Assembly: GCF_001998865.1 (NCBI RefSeq)
Contig: NZ_CP019607.1
Span: forward strand, 1,488,001 to 1,552,000
From: Tessaracoccus flavescens
Lineage (GTDB): Bacteria > Actinomycetota > Actinomycetes > Propionibacteriales > Propionibacteriaceae
Direction of reading: 5' to 3'
Length of the DNA stretch: 64,000 nucleotides
The notes below the pieces were generated by a model, which was not told the DNA's origin, made no database searches, and was given only the letters and a program-made list of their open reading frames with translations. Positions 34,511-44,002 of this stretch are shown here, one piece after another. The position numbers and the translations under genes were made by a program. Each line of letters starts with the position of its first letter. Position 1 is the first letter of the stretch.

Positions 34511-35347
34511 TCACCCGTCCAGGGGCAGCTCGCCCGGCTGGATGGTGACTCCACCGTCCCTCAGTTGGGCGACGATGGCCCGCTGCAGCGACGAGGTCTG
34601 GGGCAGGCCGTCCAACTCGACCGTCTCTGCGTTCCTCGTCTCGCGGTGGAACCCGAAGTACAGCGCGTCGCGGGTGCCGTCGCCCGGCTCGCCGTAGGGC
34701 TCGAACCGTGCCGCGAACCTCGCCACGTTCGACGTCTCTGGAAGCCTCGCGTTGACGCCGGGGTCGAGCAGCCAGGAGACGCAGGTGAACCGGGTGATCT
34801 CGAACTCGCCATAAGCCCGGAGCGCTACCCTCCTCGCCAGCTCGAGCGACTCGTCGACCAGTTTGGGGGTGAGCGGGCCCGACTCCGGGATGTGGACGCC
34901 GAGCGCACGGTCGTACGGTTCCAGCGTGTACTGCAGGCGGCCGAGCCACACCAGCGAGCCGCTGAAGTTCGTCGGGACCCACGGTCGGCCTCCGAAGCCG
35001 AAGCGGCCGTGGACGAGCCGGTACACGTGGACCTGCTGCCCGAGGTCGGCGACCGAGCGCCACGCCGTCTCGTCATCGAGCCCGCGGCGCACGAGCTCGG
35101 CCTGCACGGCTGGTGCCACGCGGATGAGCGCGACGAGCAGCGGGAAGTCGGTGCCGAGGCGATGCTCGACCGTGGGGCCCTCGACGGGGTTGAAGCGACG
35201 TTCCACCCTTGCGATGTTGGAGCGGAGCACGCCCTCGAGACGTTCCACCTCGGCAAGGTCGGCCGTGGTCAGTCGGTCGAGGCCGTCGAGGACGGCGGCC
35301 GCATCGTCGGGTCGGAAGCCGAGGCGTTCGAGGGTGGTGAGATCCAT
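34511..35347 (-). CDS. Acyltransferase-domain-like protein (DUF5596 type)
   Basis: A 278-residue soluble protein. The N-terminal third is helical; the middle has VHGRFGFGGRPWVPTNFSGSL and LGRLQYTLEP, and the C-terminus has RFTCVSWLLDP and LYFGFHRE. This looks like the acyltransferase C-terminal region family in actinobacteria, but I cannot name a substrate. ATG 35347 is chosen because upstream codons read into low-complexity sequence; the ribosome-binding site is weak. Confidence 0.6.
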   Translation of the reverse strand: MDLTTLERLGFRPDDAAAVLDGLDRLTTADLAEVERLEGVLRSNIARVERRFNPVEGPTVEHRLGTDFPLLVALIRVAPAVQAELVRRGLDDETAWRSVADLGQQVHVYRLVHGRFGFGGRPWVPTNFSGSLVWLGRLQYTLEPYDRALGVHIPESGPLTPKLVDESLELARRVALRAYGEFEITRFTCVSWLLDPGVNARLPETSNVARFAARFEPYGEPGDGTRDALYFGFHRETRNAETVELDGLPQTSSLQRAIVAQLRDGGVTIQPGELPLDG

Positions 35348-35468
35348 GCCGACGATCCTTCCATCCCCAAGCGCCGGCCTGAGGCCGCCTCGCGGAGTCG
35401 GGCAGAGGCTGGGTGCTGAGCGCCGCCTCAAGGGGACGAGGGGCGGCGCTCATGCGCCCGGTCTCGGG

Positions 35469-35972
35469 TCAGGCCTGCGAGCCGACCAGCAGGGGGAGGA
35501 GGTCGCGGGCCCAGGCCTTCGCTGCGGCGGCGTCGACGTGGTCCTGCGCCTTCTGGCCGGTTGCCTTGGCGAACAGCTTCGAGAACCAGCCGACCTTCGC
35601 CGGGACGTAGCGTCCGCCGAACGTCGCGCTGGCTTTCGCGCCGCATCGTGTGACAGCGCCGTCGTTGTAGGCGAGCGCGGCGTCGCGCTTCTCAGGGTCG
35701 GCGGCGTTCAGGCACGTGTTGAAGAGGGCGACGGCCGTTGCCTTCAGCTCCGCCTGGTTCGCCTTGAGCCACGCGGTCGCCTCGGGGTAGAAGGCCGAGG
35801 CGTTGATGCCGCTGCCGACGACCACGAGGTCGGCGCCGTCGATCGGCGGCTGCTGTTCCAGGTTGGCGAGGCGGACGTCGTGGCCGACGGCCCGCAGAAC
35901 ACCGGCGACTTCCTCGGCCACGTCACGGGCGGCACCCGTCCTCGTCGCGTATCCGATCAGCACAGTTCCCAT
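35469..35972 (-). CDS. Flavodoxin domain-containing protein
   Basis: A 167-residue flavodoxin-fold protein. The FMN phosphate loop is YATRTGAARDVAEEVAGVL at the N-terminus, followed by DGADLVVVGSGINASAFYPEA. The C-terminal half contains FGGRYVPAKVGWF, as in protoporphyrinogen-oxidase HemG-like flavodoxins. It is a redox carrier or oxidoreductase in the cytoplasm. It is monocistronic. Confidence 0.85.
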   Translation of the reverse strand: MGTVLIGYATRTGAARDVAEEVAGVLRAVGHDVRLANLEQQPPIDGADLVVVGSGINASAFYPEATAWLKANQAELKATAVALFNTCLNAADPEKRDAALAYNDGAVTRCGAKASATFGGRYVPAKVGWFSKLFAKATGQKAQDHVDAAAAKAWARDLLPLLVGSQA

Positions 35973-36060
35973 GGATGGGACGATATCTTGGTGCCAATGG
36001 GTGCCTGACGGCGGGGTTCGCTAGCAAGGCAGCCCGGGCTCCCTGACGCGGGTGACTGGC

Positions 36061-36132
36061 GGGCACAGACCTACGGTGGGCGAGACCTGTGCCAATACAG
36101 GCACGTGCCACGCTCCTGGCAGATGTATGCAC
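36061..36132. repeat. 72-bp palindromic repeat, copy C (diverged)
   Basis: Starts GGGCACAGACCTACGGTGGG and ends AGATGTATGCAC, with an inner stem CCTGTGCC-AATA-CAGGCAC. The 5' half matches copies A and B well, while the 3' half has drifted. It lies in the 315-base gap 35973-36287, which otherwise holds GC-rich sequence with no convincing gene. Confidence 0.65.
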
Positions 36133-36287
36133 ATCCCGACCCGGGATGCCTCGTGCCACACGCGGGCCCGCGGGCACGACCTCACCGGGGCGCGACCTCC
36201 GCGTGGGGTCGCGGCGAGCGGACGACCGCGGGTGCGCGTCGCTCCGAGGCCGCGTCGGGCCGACCGACGGCCGACCCGACGGACGGA

Positions 36288-36890
36288 TCAGTCGAAGATG
36301 GGATCGACGGTGCGTGAGCGCTTGAGCTCGAAGAAGCCCGGGTAGGCGCTGACCTTGACGACGCCGTCGAACAGGTTTCCAGCCTCCTCGCCCTTCGGCG
36401 CGGGAGAGATGACCGGGCCGAAGAGGCTCATCCCGTTGACGCGGATCACGGGGGTGCCGACCTCGTCACCGACCGGATCCATGCCCTCGTGGTGCGAACG
36501 GCGCAGGTCCTCGTCGATCGCGTCGGTCTGGGCGATGTCGATGATGTCGGCATCGGCTCCGACCGCGTCCAACGCGTCGCGCACCACGTCCACGCTGACG
36601 CTCTGGCCGCCGGGATGGAGGCGCGTGCCGATCTCGGTGTAGAACTCCCGAAGCTTCTCGGAGCCGTGGCGCTGCTCGACCAGCAGGGCGGCGCGGGCCG
36701 GCGTCCAGCCGTTGTCCATGAGGTCGCGGTAGCCCTGAGGCAGTTCGCGGCCCTCGTTGAGCACGGAGAGGCTCATCACGTGGAAGGTGGTGTGCACGTC
36801 GCGCACCTTCTCCACCTCGAGCATCCAGCGCGACGCCATCCACGCCCAGGGGCACATCGGATCAAACCAGAAGTCAACGTTCGTCGTCAT
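36288..36890 (-). CDS. DsbA-fold protein, Rv2466c-like mycothiol-dependent nitroreductase
   Basis: A 200-residue thioredoxin/DsbA-fold protein with a single-Cys active site, DPMCPWAW (Cys13), and the following [14 protein letters not shown]. Rv2466c-type enzymes carry CPWC or CPWA variants here and use mycothiol. It continues with [19 protein letters not shown], the cis-Pro loop region. It supports an actinobacterial, mycothiol-making host. It is cytoplasmic and monocistronic. Confidence 0.85.
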   Translation of the reverse strand: MTTNVDFWFDPMCPWAWMASRWMLEVEKVRDVHTTFHVMSLSVLNEGRELPQGYRDLMDNGWTPARAALLVEQRHGSEKLREFYTEIGTRLHPGGQSVSVDVVRDALDAVGADADIIDIAQTDAIDEDLRRSHHEGMDPVGDEVGTPVIRVNGMSLFGPVISPAPKGEEAGNLFDGVVKVSAYPGFFELKRSRTVDPIFD

Positions 36891-36964
36891 GGACCCATCT
36901 CAGCACACAGGGACAACGGGCCGCCGGTTTCGTCCGCCGGCGACCCGCGACCCCTGAGGGCTAG

Positions 36965-38854
36965 GAGGGCGCTGAACAAGGTGTGATCTGAGGCGGGTAT
37001 GGCGTGAGGGGGGCGGGCGGAGCGCCGCCAAGGCCGTCTTTGCGGCAGTGAGGTCAGCACCCTGGGGTGCGACAGTCGGGGTCGTTCCGCCCGCCTGAGG
37101 CCATCCTGCGCTCGATCGGGGCGGCGTGGCAAGGGCCCAGCGGCCCCCGGTCCCACCCTCAGGCGATGGCCCAGGTCCCGTCCTGGACGGTGAGCCCGAG
37201 GTTGAGGAGGCGTCGCAGGTTGAGACCGGCGGCGCGGTGGTGCAGCCAGGCGTCGTTCTTGGCCACGCCCCGGTAGGGCACGCGGCGTGCTCCGCGCGTG
37301 AGCCAGGCGATGGAGCGTTCGACCATCGGCCGGTGCCGTCGGTAGACGGCCTGGAAGTCCGGGTCGGTGGCTCGTTCGCGGTGCTGTCGTTGGAGCTGGT
37401 GGTGCTCACCCAGGGTGACCTTGCGGCCACGTTCGGCGGTGGTGCACCGCTGCCGCAGCGGACAGCCGGCGCACGCGGCGCCGAAGGTCACCTTGCCCTT
37501 GGCACTGACGCCGCGGGTGAGCCCGGCCGGGCAGGTCAACGTCCCGGCGACCGGGTCGTGGATGAAGTCGTCCAGGGTGAACCCGCCCTCGACAGCCGGC
37601 CGCAGCGGCCAGGGTTTGAGGACCGGTTCCCACTTGCGGGCATCGAGCGTGGCCAGCATGTCACCGGAGGCGTAGGCGGAGTCGCCGAGCACCTGCACCG
37701 GCGCGTCAGGGGTGGCGGTGAGGGTGGAGTCGGTGGTGACCAGGTCGGCACCCACCGCGGCGTCGGAGTGCTCGGCCCCGTTGGTCTTCGTCAGCTTCAC
37801 CATCGTCATCAGCCCGGTGTCCGGCTCGACGACGACATGGGCCTTGAACCCGTCCTGACGCCGTTCGCGGGTCTTGTGCGCGTGCCGGGCATCGGGGTCG
37901 ACGGTGGAGATCATCCGGTCCGGCGCGGTCTTGCGGGCGATGCGCCACCGCCCGTCGGTGCCGTCGGAACCCTCCGCCGGCTCGACGTCCTGCCCGGCGA
38001 CCAACGCCAGCAGCGCGAGGGCCTCGGCCGGTTTCCCACCCGCCTCGGACAGCAGCGCCAGGCCGTCCGGGTCGCCGTGCTCGTCGTGGTGGGCGGCGTC
38101 GAGAGCGGCCAGCAGGGCCAGGGCGTCGCCCACCAGTGCGCTCACCAGCTCGGTCCGGGCGGCCTCGTCCTCCCAGGCGATCCGCGGCTTGCCAGCGACC
38201 GTGTAGTCACCGCCGGTGACCTCGGCCAACCGGGTGCACTCCTGGACCACCAGTGCGTGCGCGCCCGGCACGTCGCGGCCGACCCGGCGGATCGAGGCGA
38301 TCAGCTGGGTGACCGTGTCCTGCCGGGCGACCGCGTCGTCGAGCACCGTGGAGTCCAACGCCCGCCGCGTCTTGCCCGACAGGACACCGGTAGCCATGAC
38401 GACCTCGCGGACCGCCTCGAAGATCCGGTCCGGACGTTCGCTGGCGGCCAGCCGCTTACGCCAGTACGTCAACGTCGAAGGGTGGAACCCGGCCCCGTCG
38501 ACCGCGTACCCGCACGCGGCCTTCCAGCGCAGGTCGAACGTGAGCGCCTCGACCGCTTCCCTGTCAGAGTGCCCGTACAAGGACTGCAGCACCAGCACCG
38601 AGGCGATGACCTCTGGCGGGATCGAGGGCCGACCCCGCCCCGAGGGAAACAGGTCGGCGAACAGCTCCGGCGGGAACAACCGCAACCGGTGCTCGGCCAG
38701 GAACGCGAACACGCTCCCCGGCACCAACAGATGTCCCGCCAACGCCTCCACGTCCAACAGCTCCCGCTGCCGATCAGCCTCACCCTGCATGAAACAAGGA
38801 TCGCAAGCCCACCCCGATCAGCACCCCGCGACGCGCGGGTTATTCAGCACCGTC
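36965..38854. mobile_element. IS1182-type insertion sequence with CTAG target duplication
   Basis: A 1890-bp element. Terminal inverted repeats GAGGGCGCTGAACAA (left, 36965) and GACGGTGCTGAATAA (right, read inward from 38854) match at 12 of 15 positions. It is flanked by CTAG on both sides (36961-36964 and 38855-38858), a palindromic 4-bp target duplication. It holds one intact transposase, so it could still be mobile. Confidence 0.9.
37159..38790 (-). CDS. IS1182 family transposase
   Basis: A 543-residue DDE transposase of the IS1182 group (IS4-like clan). The N-terminal DUF772-type region holds GRGRPSIPPEVIASVLVLQ; catalytic Asp is in ALDSTVLDDAV and in VQVLGDSAYASGD; the C-terminal region has a zinc-like C-x2-C pattern (CAGCPLRQRC) and VERSIAWLTRGARRV with the catalytic Glu. 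No frameshift is present. It fills most of the element between the inverted repeats. Confidence 0.95.
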   Translation of the reverse strand: MQGEADRQRELLDVEALAGHLLVPGSVFAFLAEHRLRLFPPELFADLFPSGRGRPSIPPEVIASVLVLQSLYGHSDREAVEALTFDLRWKAACGYAVDGAGFHPSTLTYWRKRLAASERPDRIFEAVREVVMATGVLSGKTRRALDSTVLDDAVARQDTVTQLIASIRRVGRDVPGAHALVVQECTRLAEVTGGDYTVAGKPRIAWEDEAARTELVSALVGDALALLAALDAAHHDEHGDPDGLALLSEAGGKPAEALALLALVAGQDVEPAEGSDGTDGRWRIARKTAPDRMISTVDPDARHAHKTRERRQDGFKAHVVVEPDTGLMTMVKLTKTNGAEHSDAAVGADLVTTDSTLTATPDAPVQVLGDSAYASGDMLATLDARKWEPVLKPWPLRPAVEGGFTLDDFIHDPVAGTLTCPAGLTRGVSAKGKVTFGAACAGCPLRQRCTTAERGRKVTLGEHHQLQRQHRERATDPDFQAVYRRHRPMVERSIAWLTRGARRVPYRGVAKNDAWLHHRAAGLNLRRLLNLGLTVQDGTWAIA

Positions 38855-40096
38855 CTAGACGCGCTCCTCGACGGTGGCCGCCTCGGTGGCCAGCTCGTTC
38901 TGGCCCTTCGAGCGGTTGATCAGCTTGTCCATGATGGCCGCGATCGCGCCGTCTCCGGTGACATTCGTCGCGGTGCCGAACGAGTCGATCGCGATGTAGG
39001 TGGCGATCAAGAGGCCGACCTGGGCCTCGTTGAACCCGAGCATCGAGCTGAGCAGGCCGGCGGCCGTCATGATCGCGCCGCCGGGGACGCCGGGAGCGGC
39101 GACCATCATGATGCCGAGCATGAAGATGAAGCCGATCATCAGGCCCCAGTTGATCTCGATGCCGAAGAGCATCATCACCGCGATGGAGAAGCACGTGATC
39201 TTGATCATGGAGCCGGCCAGGTGGATGGTGGCGCACAGCGGGACGGTGAACGCGGCGACGGGCTGGCTGACGCCCATCTTGATCGCCTGGCGCAGCGTGA
39301 CCGGGATCGTCGCCGCTGAGGAGGAGGTGCCGAGCGCCGTCGCGTAGGCGGGGAGCATGGTGCCGAGCATCTTGATCGGGTTCTTCCCGGTGAACAGTCC
39401 GGCGACGGTGAACTGCAGCAGCAGCATGATCCAGGTCAGTATGAACACGAACACGACGACGCCGAGGAAGGTGGCGATGACGGTGGCCACCTGGCCGCCC
39501 TGGGTCATGTTGAGGAAGATGCCGAAGATGTAGATCGGCAGCAGCGGAATGATGATCTTGGTGATCATCCAGTTCACCAGGTCACGGAACTCGATGAAGC
39601 CGCGGCGCAGCACGTTGCCGTCGATCACCGTCAGCGCGACGCCGATCACGAAGGCGAGCACAACGGCGCTGGTCACGCCGAACAGGGGTGGGATCTCCAA
39701 CGAGAAGTAGGGAGTCAGCAGCGACTCCTCCGGGTTGGTCAGCGCGTCGGGCCGCTCCGCAGGGAGGACCCGCGGGAGGATCGCCATCGACGCCGTCAGG
39801 CCCATCAGGCCCGCGATCACCGTCGAGAGGTAGGCCACTGCGGCCGTGATCGCAAGCCACTTGCCCGCGCCGCGACCGAGGTCGGCGATCGCCGGGGCGA
39901 TCAACCCGACGATGATCAGCGGGATGGCGAAACCGAGGAACTGCCCGAAGAGGCCGTTGAAGGTGACGAAGACGCTCGTCAGCCAGTCGGGGAAGAACAA
40001 CCCGCACACCACGCCGAGCGCGATGGCGATGACGATGAGGAGGAGCAGACTGGGGCGTCGGCTCCGCGTTGAGGATGGTTGCGGCGCTGCGGTCAT
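38855..40096 (-). CDS. Dicarboxylate/amino acid:cation symporter (DAACS)
   Basis: A 413-residue transporter of the glutamate/dicarboxylate symporter family. It has about eight helices and two hairpins, with the family motifs GTSSSAATIPVTL (serine-rich hairpin 1), GSMIKITCFS and DSFGTATNVTGDGA (the NxxGD region binding substrate and cation). ATG 40096 gives a normal N-terminus (TAAPQPSSTRSRRPSLLLL). The stop TAG lies within the CTAG duplicated by the neighbouring IS, so the coding sequence survived the insertion unchanged. Confidence 0.93.
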   Translation of the reverse strand: MTAAPQPSSTRSRRPSLLLLIVIAIALGVVCGLFFPDWLTSVFVTFNGLFGQFLGFAIPLIIVGLIAPAIADLGRGAGKWLAITAAVAYLSTVIAGLMGLTASMAILPRVLPAERPDALTNPEESLLTPYFSLEIPPLFGVTSAVVLAFVIGVALTVIDGNVLRRGFIEFRDLVNWMITKIIIPLLPIYIFGIFLNMTQGGQVATVIATFLGVVVFVFILTWIMLLLQFTVAGLFTGKNPIKMLGTMLPAYATALGTSSSAATIPVTLRQAIKMGVSQPVAAFTVPLCATIHLAGSMIKITCFSIAVMMLFGIEINWGLMIGFIFMLGIMMVAAPGVPGGAIMTAAGLLSSMLGFNEAQVGLLIATYIAIDSFGTATNVTGDGAIAAIMDKLINRSKGQNELATEAATVEERV

Positions 40097-40728
40097 GAGG
40101 GCACCGTAGCGCTGCGCTCGCGTACGCGCGCGAAAGGGGTCGGGAAACCTGGCCGGAAGGTGGGAAGCCCCTTGCGGCCGGCTTCCCCGGCCTCCAGCCG
40201 CCCCGACTGGAAATGTGGGAGAGAAGCCGGGACGACTGGAGGGCTGGGGTGGGGCGCCGGATCGCCGTTGGCGCTCCGTTTCCCACATCGCGGAGCGTTG
40301 CGTCATCGCCCCACCGGCTGACCCTTCGGTGACCCTCGTGGATGTCGAGCCGGTTCGAGAGTCCCACCGGCGGCACGTCGTGGCGATCCCCCGCACAGGG
40401 TCACCGGGCCTGCGGTCGGCGAGGCGCGCCTCCGCTGAGCGGGATTCCACTGTCATTCCTCGAGAAGCCCCCGCCGACCTCGAGCAAGGCGTCGTCCCAT
40501 CCGTTGCTTCGGCACCCCGCCGACCAAGCCGCGCAGAGCATCACCTCCGTTCCGTGAGCAGCCTCCGCCGACGAAGTCGCGCGAGGCGTCGTCGAAAGAC
40601 CCCAGCCACGACCACAGATCCCTCTCCCGTTCCTTGAGCAGCCTCGGCCGACGAAGTCGCGCCAGGCGTCGTCGAAAGGGCCCTGCTCAAGGAACGGGGA
40701 AGACGCGGGGCGACCCTGCCGCCACTGC
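40097..40728. repeat. Gene-free stretch with repeat-family units
   Basis: No convincing gene is seen in these ~630 bases. At 40548-40598 and 40629-40679 are two close copies of a 50-bp unit (GTTCCTTGAGCAGCCTC...GAAGTCGCG...GGCGTCGTCGAAAG), with a degenerate copy at 40455-40500 and an inverted CCCTGCTCAAGGAACGGGG at 40682-40700. The same family occurs at 31018-31083. Between 40120 and 40330 lies GC-rich sequence without clear features. Confidence 0.6.
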
Positions 40729-41517
40729 TCAGCGGAGAAGGTCCCGGGCGGTGCGCAGCGCGTCGCCCACGTAGCCCCCGCCGAACAGTACGGCGTGGAC
40801 CAGCACCATGTGGAACTGGTGCAACCGCACCCTCCCGCGCCACCCGTCGGCAAGGGGGCTGACCTCCGCGTAGCCCGCGAGGGTCGCTTCGAGGTGCGAC
40901 GAGCCGAACAGCCCCAGCTCGGCCAGGTCAGTCTCTGCGTGTCCACCGTTGGCGCACGGGTCGATCAGGGTGCCGACGACCCGGTCCCCTCCATCGGCCC
41001 AGACGACGTTGCCGCCCCAGAGATCGCCGTGGATCCGCGCCACCTCGCCGCAGAGTCCGGGCTGGGGTGAGTCGAAGCGTCCGGTCGCGACGACGTCGCA
41101 GGCACGGTGCAGCAGCGCCCTGTCGTCGGCGTCGAGGGAGCGCGCCAGGTCGACATAGGGCCGCAGCCGACCCTCCGCGTAGTAGCTGCTGAAGTCGTCC
41201 CAGACGGGCTCGACCGCTGCCGGCGTCGGAAGATTCGCCGTCGCAAGATCGGCGGGATCCATGCCCGGCGGCGCCTCGCCCCACCAGCTGGCTCCGGCCG
41301 CGTGCGTGCGCGCAAGACGTCGGCCGAACTCTGCGGCGTCCTCCCGGCTCGGTGCACCCGGGTCGAGCAGCACCGTCTCGAGCCACGTGTCGCCGACCTC
41401 GACCAGCTCCGCCACGGCGGCTCCACCGTCAGGCTCGGCCTCGGCCAACCAGTGCAGGCTGGCCGCCTCGGTGGAGATGGCCCGCCGTGATCCGGTCTTC
41501 CTGAACCTCTGCTGCAT
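40729..41517 (-). CDS. Fructosamine kinase family protein
   Basis: A 262-residue kinase of the fructosamine/ketosamine-3-kinase family (protein-kinase-like fold). Motifs are IHGDLWGGNVVW (catalytic loop; Asp and Asn) and LIDPCANGGHAETDLA (the DPA-like metal-binding motif followed by a Glu/Asp pair). The N-terminal Lys region is short. It phosphorylates sugar-modified amines for protein deglycation. The start is uncertain between ATG 41517 and GTG 41535, because GGAGGA abuts the ATG. Confidence 0.9.
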   Translation of the reverse strand: MQQRFRKTGSRRAISTEAASLHWLAEAEPDGGAAVAELVEVGDTWLETVLLDPGAPSREDAAEFGRRLARTHAAGASWWGEAPPGMDPADLATANLPTPAAVEPVWDDFSSYYAEGRLRPYVDLARSLDADDRALLHRACDVVATGRFDSPQPGLCGEVARIHGDLWGGNVVWADGGDRVVGTLIDPCANGGHAETDLAELGLFGSSHLEATLAGYAEVSPLADGWRGRVRLHQFHMVLVHAVLFGGGYVGDALRTARDLLR

Positions 41518-41633
41518 TCCTCCACAATTGCGCACGACCGGCCCGGTTCCAGCACGAGGCCCGATGATCGGCGGCGATCGCTGCTCGGGCGGCCATGGCG
41601 CTGTCTATCCTGGCTGTCGTGGAAGGAGGGCCG

Positions 41634-42578
41634 ATGAGCAACGCGCCAGGCGACGTCGGCGGCTGGTTCCGCACGGCCCGCGAGGACGCCGTCGTGATGG
41701 CCGACACCTCTGCCTGGGGACCGGGCGAGGGCGCGTTCGGCCGGATCTCGCACGATGACGACGTCACGGCCGCCTTCGAACTCTTCCGCGGCCGACCGAC
41801 GATGGTGCTCACGGGGGCGGGCATGTCCACCGACTCCGGCCTGCCCGACTACCGGGGCAGGAATGCGGTGCCGCGTTCGCCGATGACGTTCCAGGAGTTC
41901 GTCTCCTCCGATCTCAGCCGGCGCCGCTACTGGGCGCGCAGCACCGTCGGATGGCGGGCCTTCGGCCAGGCGCGACCCAACGCAGGCCACCGAGCCCTCG
42001 CGGAGCTCGGTCGGCTGACCCCGCTGACCGGGGTGGTCACCCAGAACGTCGACGGGCTGCATCAGCGCGCCGGGTCGAGCCCGGTCGTCGACCTGCACGG
42101 CACCCTCGACCGGGTCGCCTGCCTGTGCTGCGGGCGCTTGTTCTCGCGCTCTGATCTGCAGGAGCGGCTGCTGGAGATCAACCCGCGGTTCTCCCGCGAG
42201 CTCGACTCGCTCGCGATCGACGCCCGCACCGCCCCCGACGGCGACGCCGAGGTCGACCGCACCTCCGACTTCGACTATCCCGACTGCCCCGCCTGCGACG
42301 GGATGCTGAAGCCCGATGTCGTCTTCTTCGGCGAGAACGCGCACCGGGAGACGGTGGTGCGTGCCAACCACCTGCTCGACACGGCGGACGTGCTTGTCGT
42401 GCTCGGCACGAGCCTGACGGTGATGAGCGGGTTGCGTTTCCTGCGCCGCTCGGCGCGCGAGGGTCGCGAGATCATCATCGTCAACGACGGCCTCACCCGC
42501 GGCGATGACCTTGCCACGCTCCGACTGCACGGTCGGCTCGAACCGGTGCTCTCGCGCTGGGTCGAGTTGGCGCGCTGA
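41634..42578 (+). CDS. Sir2 family NAD-dependent deacylase
   Basis: A 314-residue sirtuin. The NAD-binding core has TGAGMSTDSGLPDYRG, then TQNVDGLHQRAG and a catalytic His in DLHGTL. The zinc site uses paired cysteines, CLCCG and CPACDG. FGENAH and LGTSLTVMSGLRFL complete the domain. ATG 41634 with AAGGAGGG upstream is preferred over the longer frame. It removes acyl groups from lysines in the cytoplasm. Confidence 0.93.
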   Translation: MSNAPGDVGGWFRTAREDAVVMADTSAWGPGEGAFGRISHDDDVTAAFELFRGRPTMVLTGAGMSTDSGLPDYRGRNAVPRSPMTFQEFVSSDLSRRRYWARSTVGWRAFGQARPNAGHRALAELGRLTPLTGVVTQNVDGLHQRAGSSPVVDLHGTLDRVACLCCGRLFSRSDLQERLLEINPRFSRELDSLAIDARTAPDGDAEVDRTSDFDYPDCPACDGMLKPDVVFFGENAHRETVVRANHLLDTADVLVVLGTSLTVMSGLRFLRRSAREGREIIIVNDGLTRGDDLATLRLHGRLEPVLSRWVELAR

Positions 42579-42737
42579 CGACGTCGCGTCGGCCGACGGC
42601 GCGGGGGTCGCGCATCGAGCCTTCCGGCGCTCCTGCGGAGGGCGAGCCCACTCGGGCGCACCGGATACCGGCGATGATGAGGCATGAGCCAGTTCAGCCC
42701 GTAGAATTTGCCCGTTCCACCCCTGAGAAAGGCACCC

Positions 42738-43889
42738 ATGGCCGGCGGACTTGCAGCACTCCTTGACGACATCGCGGCGATCGCGCGCGCCACCGCTTCC
42801 TCGGTGGACGACATCGCGGCCGCGGCCGGACGGGCATCGACGAAGGCCGTGGGCGTTGTCGTCGACGACGCGGCCGTGACCCCCCAGTACATGCAGGGCT
42901 TCACGCCCGCCCGCGAACTGCCGGTGATCTGGCGCATAGCGAAGGGCTCGCTGCTGAACAAGGCGATCATCCTGCCTGTGATCCTGCTGCTGAGCCAGTT
43001 CCTGCCCTGGGCGCTCACGCCGCTGCTGATGTGCGGCGGCCTCTACCTCTCTTACGAGGGCGCGGAGAAGATCTGGGAGGCGGTCAGCGGACACAGCAAG
43101 TCGCAGGAGGCACCCGCCGTCGTCAAGGGCGCCGACCATGAGAACACCATGGTCAAGAGCGCCATCACCACCGACTTCATCCTGTCTGCCGAGATCATGG
43201 TGATCTCCCTGAACGAGCTGACCGACCTCGGCTTCTGGTTGCGCGCAGGTGCGCTGGTGATCGTCGCCATCGCCATCACCGCGCTGGTCTACGGCGTCGT
43301 GGCGGGCATCGTGAAGATGGACGACGTCGGCCTCAAGCTCTCGACGCGCGAGAACACCCGCAAGCTCGGCCAGGGCCTGGTGAAGGCCATGCCGATCGTG
43401 CTCAAGGTGCTGGGTGTCGTCGGCACGGCGGCGATGCTGTGGGTGGGCGGCCACATCCTGCTCGTCGGCATGGACGACCTCGGGTTCCATCCCATCTACG
43501 ATTTCGTGCACCATCTCGAGGTCGCCGCCGCCGGCGCGGCGGGCGGCTTCGTCGGCTGGCTCGTCAACACCTTCTTCTCGGCGGTCCTCGGCCTCGTCGT
43601 CGGCGCGATCGCCGTCGTGGTCATGCATCTTCTTCCGTTCGGGAAGAAGCACGACGACGTCGAGCATCCGAAGGCCGCTGACGTGCCCGTCGAGCCGTCG
43701 AGCGGGGTGCCGGGACGCCCGTCGCCCACCCTGGCGGCGCCGGTCTCCGGTTCGTCGAAGCCCGATCCTCTTCGCCCGGAGCCAAGTGCCTCGGAGGCGG
43801 GGGCCCGCACCGTCGTGGCCGACGAGCAGGCCGCGGCGGAGCCGATCGTCAGCGAGATCGCCGACGACCTCCGCGACGACAGGCACTGA
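42738..43889 (+). CDS. DUF808 family inner-membrane protein
   Basis: A 383-residue protein of the DUF808/YedI family. The N-terminus GLAALLDDIAAIARATASSVDD and KAVGVVVDDAAVTPQYMQGF are family-typical. About seven membrane helices follow, including GAEKIWEAV next to a helix pair. The last ~80 residues are Pro/Ser/Glu-rich and disordered, longer than in most homologues. The function is unknown. Confidence 0.88.
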   Translation: MAGGLAALLDDIAAIARATASSVDDIAAAAGRASTKAVGVVVDDAAVTPQYMQGFTPARELPVIWRIAKGSLLNKAIILPVILLLSQFLPWALTPLLMCGGLYLSYEGAEKIWEAVSGHSKSQEAPAVVKGADHENTMVKSAITTDFILSAEIMVISLNELTDLGFWLRAGALVIVAIAITALVYGVVAGIVKMDDVGLKLSTRENTRKLGQGLVKAMPIVLKVLGVVGTAAMLWVGGHILLVGMDDLGFHPIYDFVHHLEVAAAGAAGGFVGWLVNTFFSAVLGLVVGAIAVVVMHLLPFGKKHDDVEHPKAADVPVEPSSGVPGRPSPTLAAPVSGSSKPDPLRPEPSASEAGARTVVADEQAAAEPIVSEIADDLRDDRH

Positions 43890-43902
43890 CCCGCTCCTCC
43901 TG

Positions 43903-43932
43903 CGACGGCCCCATCCGTTGGGGCGGCCGTCG
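43903..43932 (+). terminator. Hairpin after DUF808 gene
   Basis: CGACGGCCCC pairs with GGGGCGGCCGTCG around ATCCGTT, 13 bases past the stop codon. No T tract is present. Confidence 0.55.
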
Positions 43933-44002
43933 ACGGTTCCGGCTCAAGGACCGTCCGCAGACGATGCTGGCCGGCGACCGTTGTCTCGTTTACGCTGACG
44001 CC

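Noticed and set aside
36141..36345. Plus-strand frames ahead of the DsbA-like gene
   Set aside because: Arg/Pro-rich composition, no start signals and overlap with each other in three frames; they look like GC-rich non-coding sequence.
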